Shown here piece by piece: positions 24,035 through 31,605 of a stretch of DNA of 32,933 bases. Both the position numbers and the translations under genes were made by a program. Below the pieces are notes generated by a model that saw nothing but the letters and a program-made list of their open reading frames with translations, did not search any database and had not been told where the DNA came from. Each line of letters starts with the position of its first letter. Positions within the stretch are counted from its first letter, which is position 1. Source of the stretch: CAYVQE01 sp964633205 (lineage in GTDB: Bacteria > Myxococcota > B64-G9); NCBI GenBank assembly GCA_964633205.1, contig CAZWFN010000063.1:1-32933 (forward strand), in the 5' to 3' direction.

Positions 24035-24048
24035 GTACACCGTACACC
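24035..24048 (+). promoter_or_regulatory. Tandem GTACACC repeat at the operon start (possible operator)
   Basis: GTACACC occurs twice head to tail directly after the -10 box, giving two GTAC palindromic cores 7 bp apart. A regulator binding here would cover the transcription start. No regulator gene is in the window. Confidence 0.35.
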
Positions 24049-24110
24049 GAGTCACCGCGCCGGGCGGCGGCTGGACGCCGCTGCCGCCGGGCCCTGGAGG
24101 TCGACCCCCG

Positions 24111-25349
24111 ATGAGCGAGCCCGAAAAGAAACCGGCCCGGATCGCCGCCGCCAAGCAGATGAAGAAGATCATGGCCGATCACTTCCTGCGCTGCGACGCC
24201 GCCGCCCGCGACCCCGAGCGCAAGGTGGCCTGGTGCACCAGCGTGGGCCCGGCCGAGCTGCTGCAGGGCTACGGCTTCGAGGTCTACTTCCCGGAGAACC
24301 ACTCGGCCATGCTGGGCGCCACCCGCAAGGCCACCGAGTACATCCCCTACGCCAACGCGGCCGGCTACTCGCCGGAGATCTGCTCCTACCTGACCGCCGA
24401 CGTGGGCGCCTTCATGCAGGGCTTCACCCCGCTGACCGGCGCCTACGGCATCGAGTCGGTGCCCAAACCCGACGTGCTGGTCTACAACACCAACCAGTGC
24501 CGCGACGTGCAGGACTGGTTCATGTGGTACGGCCGTCACTGGGACGTGCCGGTGCTGGGCATCGAGACCCACCGCAACATCGGCGCGGTGGGCGACGAGC
24601 ACATCGCCTCCATCAGCGGCCAGCTGCACCAATTGGCCGAGGATCTGGCCCCCGTCGCCGGCCGGCCGCTGGACATGGATCGCTTCCGCCAGGCGGTGGG
24701 GCTGTCGCAGCGCTGCAGCCAGCTGTGGGAAAAGGTGCTGCGCACCGCCAGCCAGCGGCCATCGCCGCTGAACTTCTTCGACGGCACCATCCACATGGGC
24801 CCGGCGGTGGTGTTGCGCGGCACCCAAATCGCGGTCGACTACTACGAGCAGCTGCTGGCCGAGCTCGAGCAGCGCATCGCCGACGGGGTGGCCGCGGTCG
24901 AGGGCGAGCGCCACCGGCTGTACTGGGAGGGCATGCCCATCTGGGGCAAGCTGCGACCCTTGAGCGAGCAGTTCAACGCGCTGGAGACCTGCGTGGTGGC
25001 CTCGACCTATTGCAATTCGTGGATCTTCAACCAGCTCGACCCCGAGCAGCCCTTCGAGTCCATGGCCCGGGCCTACACCGAGCTGTTCATCGTGCGCTCC
25101 GACCCGGTCAAGGAAGACTACATCACCCGCATGTGCGCCGACTTCGACGTCGACGGGGTGATCTACCACGACGCCAAGACCTGCCCCAACAACTCCAACA
25201 ACCGCTACGGCATGGCGCAGCGGCTGAGCGAGCGCACCGGCAAGCCGCACCTGGTGATCGACGGCGACCTGAACGACCTGCGCTGCTACTCCGAGGAGCA
25301 GGCGCGGACCAATATCGAGGCCTTCATCGAGCAGCTGGCGCAGAGCTGA
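24111..25349 (+). CDS. Benzoyl-CoA reductase/2-hydroxyglutaryl-CoA dehydratase D-component (BcrC/BadD/HgdB family)
   Basis: A 412-aa iron-sulfur protein. Family marks are VAWCTSVGPAELL (~39-51), YFPENHSAMLGA (~59-70), TNQCRD (C130), HDAKTCPNNSNNRYG (C358) and DGDLNDLRCYSEEQARTNIEAF (~384-405). Ten cysteines are present (28, 42, 91, 130, 202, 294, 301, 342, 358, 392), enough for the cluster ligands. By family knowledge it receives electrons from an ATP-driven activase. With dch, oah and had nearby, ring reduction of an aryl-CoA is the likely reaction. Known ATP-dependent benzoyl-CoA reductases need two different subunits of this kind, but only one is encoded here. A 2-hydroxyacyl-CoA dehydratase or double-cubane cluster protein is the alternative. 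Confidence 0.8.
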   Translation: MSEPEKKPARIAAAKQMKKIMADHFLRCDAAARDPERKVAWCTSVGPAELLQGYGFEVYFPENHSAMLGATRKATEYIPYANAAGYSPEICSYLTADVGAFMQGFTPLTGAYGIESVPKPDVLVYNTNQCRDVQDWFMWYGRHWDVPVLGIETHRNIGAVGDEHIASISGQLHQLAEDLAPVAGRPLDMDRFRQAVGLSQRCSQLWEKVLRTASQRPSPLNFFDGTIHMGPAVVLRGTQIAVDYYEQLLAELEQRIADGVAAVEGERHRLYWEGMPIWGKLRPLSEQFNALETCVVASTYCNSWIFNQLDPEQPFESMARAYTELFIVRSDPVKEDYITRMCADFDVDGVIYHDAKTCPNNSNNRYGMAQRLSERTGKPHLVIDGDLNDLRCYSEEQARTNIEAFIEQLAQS

Positions 25350-25353
25350 ACGG

Positions 25354-26145
25354 ATGGCTCATTACGCCGGAATCGACGTGGGCTCCTCGGCCACCAAGGC
25401 CGTCGTGCTCGATGCCGAGCGCCGGGTGCGCGGCCGCGGCCACGCTTACTCGGCGGCCGATTTCGCCGCCGCCGCCGAGACGGCCTACGCCCAGGCGCTG
25501 GAGCAAGCCGGCATCGACGCGGCCGAGGTCGCCGGCGTCATCGCCACCGGCTACGGCCGCACCAACGTGGCCTTCGCCAGCGGCCGGCGCACCGAGATCG
25601 ACTGCCACGCCCGCGGCGCCTACCACCACTTCCCGCGGGCCATCACCGTGGTCGACATCGGCGGCCAGGACAACAAGGTCATCCAGCTCGACGCCCGGGG
25701 CCGGCGGGTGCACTTCACCATGAACCGCAAGTGCGCCGCCGGCACCGGCTCCTTCCTCGAGGAGATGGCCTTGCGGCTCAAGCTGCCGGTCGAGGACCTG
25801 GGCCGGCTGGCCGAGCAGGCCACCGATCCCGCGGTCAACATCGGCTCCTTCTGCACCGTGTTCGCCATGACCGAGATCCTGAGCAAGATCCGCGCCGGGG
25901 TGCGGGCCGAGGACCTGGCCCGGGCGGCGCTGGTCTCGGTGGCCAAGCGGGTGCTCGAAGCGCACACCTTCAGCGGCCAGGTGGTGGCCACCGGCGGCGT
26001 GGTCGCCCACCAGCCCCTGATGCGGGAGATCCTGGAAGAAATCCTCAACACCCCGGTCCTGCTGCCGCCGCACGCGCAGCACGTAGGCGCGCTGGGCGCG
26101 GCGCTGGCCGCGGTCCCGTCGCGAGAGGAGCAGTCGGATGGCTGA
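25354..26145 (+). CDS. ATP-dependent activase/reductase of BcrC-like enzyme (BadF/BadG/BcrA/BcrD/HgdC family)
   Basis: A 263-aa acetate kinase/Hsp70/actin-fold ATPase. The phosphate 1 motif is GIDVGSSATKAVV (~6-18), phosphate 2 is DIGGQDNK (~101-108), and VATGGVVAHQ (~211-220) is the adenosine motif. The bridging [4Fe-4S] ligands are C127 (NRKCAAGTGSF) and C167 (GSFCTVFAMTEI), matching the spacing in HgdC. As a homodimer it would drive low-potential electrons into the protein encoded 4 nt upstream. The size is that of a homodimeric HgdC-type activase rather than the longer BcrA. Its end overlaps the next gene by 8 nt. Confidence 0.9.
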   Translation: MAHYAGIDVGSSATKAVVLDAERRVRGRGHAYSAADFAAAAETAYAQALEQAGIDAAEVAGVIATGYGRTNVAFASGRRTEIDCHARGAYHHFPRAITVVDIGGQDNKVIQLDARGRRVHFTMNRKCAAGTGSFLEEMALRLKLPVEDLGRLAEQATDPAVNIGSFCTVFAMTEILSKIRAGVRAEDLARAALVSVAKRVLEAHTFSGQVVATGGVVAHQPLMREILEEILNTPVLLPPHAQHVGALGAALAAVPSREEQSDG

Positions 26146-28246
26146 GCTGGACGCACTCTTCTTCCCCAAGGGCATCGCCATCATCGGCGCTTCGAGCAAG
26201 CCGCTGAGCATCGGCAACCGGGTGATGGCCAACCTGATCCGTTACGGCTACCCGGGGCCCATCCATCCGGTCCACCCCAAGGCCGACGAGATCCTGGATC
26301 GCAAGGCCTACAAGTCCATCCTGGACGTGCCCGACCCCATCGACCTGGTGCACATCATCGTGCGCAACACCATGGTGCCGCAGGTGCTCGAAGACTGCGC
26401 CCAAAAGGGCGTCAAGGTGGCCATCGTCAACGCCTCGGGCTTCCGCGAGACCGGCGAGCAGGGCGCCGAGCTCGAGCGCCAGCTCGTCGAGCAGGGCCGC
26501 CAGCTGGGCATCCGCCTGTTCGGACCCAACTGCCAGGGGGTGATGAACTCCGATCCGCAAGTCAATCTCTACTCCAACTTCACCTTCGCCCAGATGCGGC
26601 CGGGCCACATCTCCATCGTGGCCCAGGGCGGCGGGGTGGCCGAGGTGATCAACAACACCTTCGGCATGCAGGAGATCGGCCAGCGCTTCTACGCCTCCAA
26701 CGGCAACGCCTGCGACATCTCCATCCCGGAGCTGATCGAATACTACGGCCAGGACGAGCAGACCCACGTCATCGTGCTGCACATCGAGAGCTTCGCCGAC
26801 CCGGACGAGTTCTTGCGCCGGGTGGCGCCGGTGGCGGCCCGCAAGCCGGTGCTGGCGCTCAAATCGGGCACCACGCCCGAGGGCGCCCGGGCGGTCTCGT
26901 CGCACACCGGCGGGCTGATGGCCCAGGACACCACCTCGGACGTGCTGTTCGACAAGTGCGGGGTGCTGCGCTTCGCCTCGCTGGCCGCGCTGTGCGACGC
27001 GGCGGCGGCCTTCAACGGCCAACCGGTGCCGCGCGGCAACCGCATCGGCATGGTGACCAACGCCGGCTCGCCGGCCATCATCGTCACCGACGAAGCGGTC
27101 AAGGCCGGCCTGCAGGTGCCCGACCTGGGCCGGGCGGCCAAGGACTTTTTGGCCGAGAAGCTGCAGTCCATCGCCTCCATCGCCAACCCCATCGACATGA
27201 TGGCCACCGCCTCGGGCACCGAGTTCGGCGCCTCGCTGCAGGCCCTGCTCGACGACCCGGGCATCGACGCGGCGGTGGTCTGCTTCATGACGCCCTTTTT
27301 CGTCGACACCCTGAGCATCGCCGCGGCCATCGAGGAGCAGGCCGCGCGCAGCGACAAGACCCTGATCGCGGTGGCCATGACCAACCCGGACGAAAAGCCC
27401 GAATGGCGCCAGACCGTCCAGCGGGTGCGCGCGGCCGGGGTGCCGGTCTACTACTTCCCGGAGACCGCCGCCCGCGTGCTGCACGACATGGACCGCTTCC
27501 GCCGCCTGCGCGACCGCCCGCGGACCGAGCCGCCGGCACTGGACGTCGACCGCCGGGCCGCGGCCGAGGCCTTGGCCGCCGCCCGGCCCTCGGCCGACGG
27601 CTTCCTGCCGGCCGAGGCCACCCGTTTGGTGCTGGACGCCTACGGCATTCCCCAGGCCGCCCTGCAGCGCTGCGCCGGCTGGGAGGAAGTGCTGGACGCG
27701 GCCGAACGCATCGGCTACCCGGTGGTGCTCAAGGCCGAGGCGCCCGAGCTGGTGCACAAGTCCGACGCCGGCGGGGTGGCGCTGGACCTGCACGACGAGA
27801 CCGCGCTGCGGGCCGCCTTCGACCGGATGCGCAGCGCGCTGGCCGGCCAGGCCGGCTTGCAGTTTCTGGTCCAGCAGCAGCTGCCCGCCGGTCTCGAGGT
27901 CATCATCGGCGGCGCCCGGGCGGCCGGCAGCCAGAAGATGGTCATGTTCGGCCTCGGCGGCGTGCACGTCGAGGTGCTCGAGGACGTCACCTTCAAGCTG
28001 GCGCCGCTGAGCCGGCCGGAGGCCGAGGAGATGCTGGGCCGCATCCGTTCGGCGGCCCTGTTGGACGGAGTGCGCGGTCAGCCCGGCGTGGATCGGCGGG
28101 CCCTGGTCGAGGTGCTGCTGCGGGTGTCGCGGCTGCTGGCCGACCAGCCGGCGCTGGTCGAGCTGGATCTGAACCCGCTGATGGCCTACCCTGCGGGTAC
28201 GCCCACCCGGGCGGTGGACGCGCGCATTCGGATCGACGAGGCCTGA
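26138..28246 (+). CDS. Acyl-CoA synthetase (ADP-forming), fused alpha-beta
   Basis: A 702-aa NDP-forming acyl-CoA ligase of the acetate-CoA ligase type. The CoA-binding domain comes first (GIAIIGASSKP, ~12-22). The succinyl-CoA ligase-like domain carries the phosphorylated His, H256 (SSHTGGL). The ATP-grasp beta part starts near ~490 (TRLVLDAYGIPQ...GYPVVLKAEAPELVHKSDAGGV). It converts acyl-CoA + ADP + Pi to acid + ATP reversibly. Overlap with the activase gene puts it in the same operon. It could save ATP from acetyl-CoA or another product, or activate an aryl acid at low ATP cost. Confidence 0.9.
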   Translation: MAELDALFFPKGIAIIGASSKPLSIGNRVMANLIRYGYPGPIHPVHPKADEILDRKAYKSILDVPDPIDLVHIIVRNTMVPQVLEDCAQKGVKVAIVNASGFRETGEQGAELERQLVEQGRQLGIRLFGPNCQGVMNSDPQVNLYSNFTFAQMRPGHISIVAQGGGVAEVINNTFGMQEIGQRFYASNGNACDISIPELIEYYGQDEQTHVIVLHIESFADPDEFLRRVAPVAARKPVLALKSGTTPEGARAVSSHTGGLMAQDTTSDVLFDKCGVLRFASLAALCDAAAAFNGQPVPRGNRIGMVTNAGSPAIIVTDEAVKAGLQVPDLGRAAKDFLAEKLQSIASIANPIDMMATASGTEFGASLQALLDDPGIDAAVVCFMTPFFVDTLSIAAAIEEQAARSDKTLIAVAMTNPDEKPEWRQTVQRVRAAGVPVYYFPETAARVLHDMDRFRRLRDRPRTEPPALDVDRRAAAEALAAARPSADGFLPAEATRLVLDAYGIPQAALQRCAGWEEVLDAAERIGYPVVLKAEAPELVHKSDAGGVALDLHDETALRAAFDRMRSALAGQAGLQFLVQQQLPAGLEVIIGGARAAGSQKMVMFGLGGVHVEVLEDVTFKLAPLSRPEAEEMLGRIRSAALLDGVRGQPGVDRRALVEVLLRVSRLLADQPALVELDLNPLMAYPAGTPTRAVDARIRIDEA

Positions 28247-28290
28247 CCCGGGCGGCGAACCGCAACCCGGCCGCTATGAGGGAGCGCGAG

Positions 28291-29862
28291 ATGGCCAGTT
28301 GGCTCAACCTGGGCGAGATGCTCCGGCTCAACGCCAGCAAGTACCCGGACGCCATCTGCCTGATGGACGATGAGCGCAGCTACACCTTTCCGGAGACCAA
28401 CCGCCGGGTCAACCGCCTGGCCCACGGCCTGATGGAGTTCGGCCTGACCAAGGGCGACCGTGTCTCGGTGCTGCTCGAGAACTGCATCGAGTTCGTCGAG
28501 ATCTACCTGGCGGCGGCCAAGTGCGGCCTGGTGGTCAACCCGATCAACTTCCGCCTGGTCGGGCCCGAGGTGGCCTACATCATCGACCACGCCGACAGCC
28601 GGGCGCTGATCACCGGCGACGAGTTCTGCCCCACCGTCGACGCCATCCGCGACCGGCTCGGCAAAATCGACCCCGCCCGCTTCATCAACGTCGGCGCCGA
28701 GCGGCCGGGCTACCGCGCCTTCGACAGCCTGCTGGCCGGCCAGAGCGAGGTCGAGCCCGAGGTGCGCGTCTACCCCCGCGACACCTGGGTGCTGCTCTAC
28801 ACCTCGGGCACCACCGGCAAGCCCAAGGGCGTGCTGCGCTCGCACGAATCCTACGTGGCCTTCTACCTGATCAACGCCGTCGACTTCGACTTCCGGCCCG
28901 GCCAGCGGGTGCTCAACGTGATGCCGCTGTGCCACGTCAACACCACCTACTTCAGCTTCAACTTCACCTACATCGGCGGCTCGATCTACGTCCACCCGGC
29001 GCGCGGCTTCGACCCGCTGCGCATCCTGGAGATCATCGACCGGGCCGCGATCAACTTCATCTCGCTGGTGCCCACCCACTACGCCGTGCTGCTCGAGGTG
29101 CCGCCGGAGCAGCGCCGGCGCTTCGACGTCAGCTCGATCAACAAGCTGCTGTGCTCCAGCGCGCCGGCGCGCATGGAGCACAAGAAGGCCATCATGGAGT
29201 GGTTCCGCGGCGTCGAGCTGTACGAGGGCTACGGCTCGACCGAGGCCGGCATCGTCACCACCCTGATGCCCGACGAGCAGCTGACCAAGGTCTGCTCCAT
29301 CGGCCGCGAGAGTCTGGGCACCGATTTCGTCAAGGTGCTGGACGAGAACAAACAGCCGGTGCCCGACGGCGACATCGGCGAGATCTACTCGCGCGGGCCG
29401 ATGATGTTCGACGGCTACTACAAGGCCCCGGAAAAGACCGCCGCGGCCTTCGCCGGCGAGTGGTTCTCGGCCGGCGACATGGGCTACCGCGACGAGGACG
29501 GCTACTACTTTTTGGTCGATCGCAAGAACAACCTGATCATCACCGGCGGCGAGAACGTCTACCCCTCCGAGGTGGAGAACGTGCTGTGCGGCCACCCGGC
29601 CGTGCTGGACGTGGCCGTCATCGGGCTGGCGGACGACAAGTGGGGCGAGGCGGTCACCGCGGTGGTGGTCTGCAAGCAGGGCCAGAGCGCGGACGAGCAG
29701 GAGCTGCGCGCGCTGTGCAAGGAGCAGCTGGCCGGCTTCAAGCGGCCCAAGAAGTACACCTTCATCGAGGCGGACGACATGCCGCGCACGGCCACCGGCA
29801 AGATCCTGCACCGGCTGCTGCGCGAACGCTACGCCCCCGGCGACGACAGCTGCCAGATATGA
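28291..29862 (+). CDS. AMP-forming acyl-CoA synthetase
   Basis: A 523-aa adenylate-forming ligase. LLYTSGTTGKPKG (P-loop), YGSTEAG, SAGDMGYRDEDGYYFLVDRKNNLIITGGENVYP and the catalytic Lys near the C-terminus (RTATGKILHRLL) are all present. I chose ATG 28291 because GAGGGAG lies 6 nt upstream; ATG 28276 is in frame but lies before that site. It is followed by a second ligase 50 nt downstream. The substrate (fatty, alicyclic or aryl acid) cannot be read from sequence. Confidence 0.9.
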   Translation: MASWLNLGEMLRLNASKYPDAICLMDDERSYTFPETNRRVNRLAHGLMEFGLTKGDRVSVLLENCIEFVEIYLAAAKCGLVVNPINFRLVGPEVAYIIDHADSRALITGDEFCPTVDAIRDRLGKIDPARFINVGAERPGYRAFDSLLAGQSEVEPEVRVYPRDTWVLLYTSGTTGKPKGVLRSHESYVAFYLINAVDFDFRPGQRVLNVMPLCHVNTTYFSFNFTYIGGSIYVHPARGFDPLRILEIIDRAAINFISLVPTHYAVLLEVPPEQRRRFDVSSINKLLCSSAPARMEHKKAIMEWFRGVELYEGYGSTEAGIVTTLMPDEQLTKVCSIGRESLGTDFVKVLDENKQPVPDGDIGEIYSRGPMMFDGYYKAPEKTAAAFAGEWFSAGDMGYRDEDGYYFLVDRKNNLIITGGENVYPSEVENVLCGHPAVLDVAVIGLADDKWGEAVTAVVVCKQGQSADEQELRALCKEQLAGFKRPKKYTFIEADDMPRTATGKILHRLLRERYAPGDDSCQI

Positions 29863-29912
29863 CCCGGCGCGGCTTCGGCCGCGCGGCTGGAACCCGAAAA
29901 GCGAGGACGGAC

Positions 29913-31499
29913 ATGGGCAAGGGCGAGGCCGAGGTCGCCGAGCGCTTCAACGCGGTCGACTACTTCATCCACCGCAACATCCGCCAGGGCCGCGGCCACA
30001 AGACGGCGCTGTACTTCGGCGAGCGGCAGTACACCTACAACGACCTGCAGAAGATGGTCAACAAGACCGCCAACGCGCTGCGCGATCTGGGCGTGTCCAT
30101 CGAAGACCGGGTGCTGCTGGTGCTGCTGGACACACCGGAGTTCTACGCCTGCTTCTGGGGCGCCATGTGCATCGGCGCGGTGCCGGTGCCCTGCTCGACC
30201 ATGCTGACGCCGGACGACTACGAGTACTTCCTCAACGACTCGCGGGCCCGGGCGCTGATCGTGTCCGAGTCGCTGCTGCCGATCATCCACCGCATCACCG
30301 GCGACCTGCCCTACCTGCGCGACATGATCGTGGTCGAAGAGGGCGTGGGGCCGCAGATCCCCTTCAGGCAGAAGTACAAGCGCGCGCCGCACACGGCCAA
30401 GGTGGCCGACACCACCGGCGACGACGTGGGCTTCTGGCTCTACTCCTCGGGCTCCACCGGCACGCCCAAGGGCACCATCCACTCGCAGTACGATCCGGTG
30501 GTCTGCGCCGAGAACTTCGCCCGCGGCGTGCTGGGCATGGATGAAAACGACGTCACCATGTCGGCCGCCCGGCTGTTCTTCGCCTACGGGCTGGGCAACT
30601 CCAACTACTTCCCGCTGTCGGTTGGCGCCTCGGCGGTGGTCTACCCGGACCGGCCCACGCCGCAGCTGATGTTCGAGCTGTTGGAGCGCTACCGGCCGAC
30701 CCTGTTCTTCGGCGTGCCCACCCTGTACGCCGCCATGCTCGACCACGCCGCCCAACGCGACCGCGAGCAGGGCACCGAGCCCGACCCCAACGCCAAGCAC
30801 GCCTTCGCCTCGGTGCGCCTGTGCGTCTCGGCCGGCGAGGCCCTGCCCACCGAGGTCTACCACCGCTTCAAGCGCCGCTACGGGGTCGAGATCATCGACG
30901 GCATCGGCTCGACCGAGATGTGCCACATCTTCTTGTCCAACCGCCCGGGCCAGGTGGTGCCCGGCAGCACCGGCCGGCCGGTGCCCGGCTACGAGATCCG
31001 CCTGATCGACGAGCAGGGCGAGGAGGTGGCCGACGGCGAGGTGGGCACCCTGCTGGTCAAGGGCGACAGCGCGGCCCAGTTCTACTGGCGCAAGCGGGCC
31101 AAGACCAAAAAGACCATGCTGGGCGAGTGGATCAACACCGGCGACAAGTTCTACCGCGACGAAGACGGCATTTACTGGTGCGCCGGCCGCGGCGACGACA
31201 TGCTCAAGGTGGGCGGCATCTGGGTCTCGCCGGTCGAGGTCGAGCGCTGCCTGATCGAGCACGACAGCGTGCTCGAGACCGCCGTGGTCGGCCAGGCCGA
31301 CAAGGACGGCCTGGTCAAGCCCAAGGCCTACGTGGTGCTCGGCTCCGGCCGCCGGGCCGACCAGGCCACCGCCGACGAGCTCAAGGCCTTCGTCAAGGAG
31401 CGGCTGGCCAAGTACAAGTACCCCCGCTGGATCGAGTTCGTCGACGAGCTGCCCAAGAGCTCCACCGGCAAGATCCAACGCTTCAAGCTGCGCGAGTGA
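29913..31499 (+). CDS. Benzoate-CoA ligase family protein
   Basis: A 528-aa AMP-forming aryl-CoA ligase. YSSGSTGTPKGTIHSQYD, LFFAYGLGNSNYFPL, VPTLYAAML, SAGEALP, DGIGSTEMCHIFLSNRPG, WCAGRGDDMLKVGGIWVSP and the end KSSTGKIQRFKLRE are the marks of the benzoate/4-hydroxybenzoate-CoA ligase branch. It would activate benzoate or a hydroxybenzoate and so feed the whole window's pathway. It closes the operon that begins with the BcrC-like gene. Benzoate versus 4-hydroxybenzoate specificity is not decided. Confidence 0.9.
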   Translation: MGKGEAEVAERFNAVDYFIHRNIRQGRGHKTALYFGERQYTYNDLQKMVNKTANALRDLGVSIEDRVLLVLLDTPEFYACFWGAMCIGAVPVPCSTMLTPDDYEYFLNDSRARALIVSESLLPIIHRITGDLPYLRDMIVVEEGVGPQIPFRQKYKRAPHTAKVADTTGDDVGFWLYSSGSTGTPKGTIHSQYDPVVCAENFARGVLGMDENDVTMSAARLFFAYGLGNSNYFPLSVGASAVVYPDRPTPQLMFELLERYRPTLFFGVPTLYAAMLDHAAQRDREQGTEPDPNAKHAFASVRLCVSAGEALPTEVYHRFKRRYGVEIIDGIGSTEMCHIFLSNRPGQVVPGSTGRPVPGYEIRLIDEQGEEVADGEVGTLLVKGDSAAQFYWRKRAKTKKTMLGEWINTGDKFYRDEDGIYWCAGRGDDMLKVGGIWVSPVEVERCLIEHDSVLETAVVGQADKDGLVKPKAYVVLGSGRRADQATADELKAFVKERLAKYKYPRWIEFVDELPKSSTGKIQRFKLRE

Positions 31500-31605
31500 C
31501 GCGGATGGGCGCGACGGGGTTCGGGGGCCCCGGACGGGAGTCGAACGACCCGACCCGGCGCCGGCCCATTCCAGCCCACCGCCCCGGCCCCATCGACCCG
31601 CCGCC

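Noticed and set aside
26045..27967. Long minus-strand open frame opposite the ADP-forming synthetase
   Set aside because: It shows the same antisense artefact; the plus strand encodes a complete, motif-rich enzyme.
31525..31560. GGGAGTCGAACGACCC dyad before the MATE gene
   Set aside because: The loop would be only two bases and there is no terminator tract. It is likely chance in GC-rich DNA.
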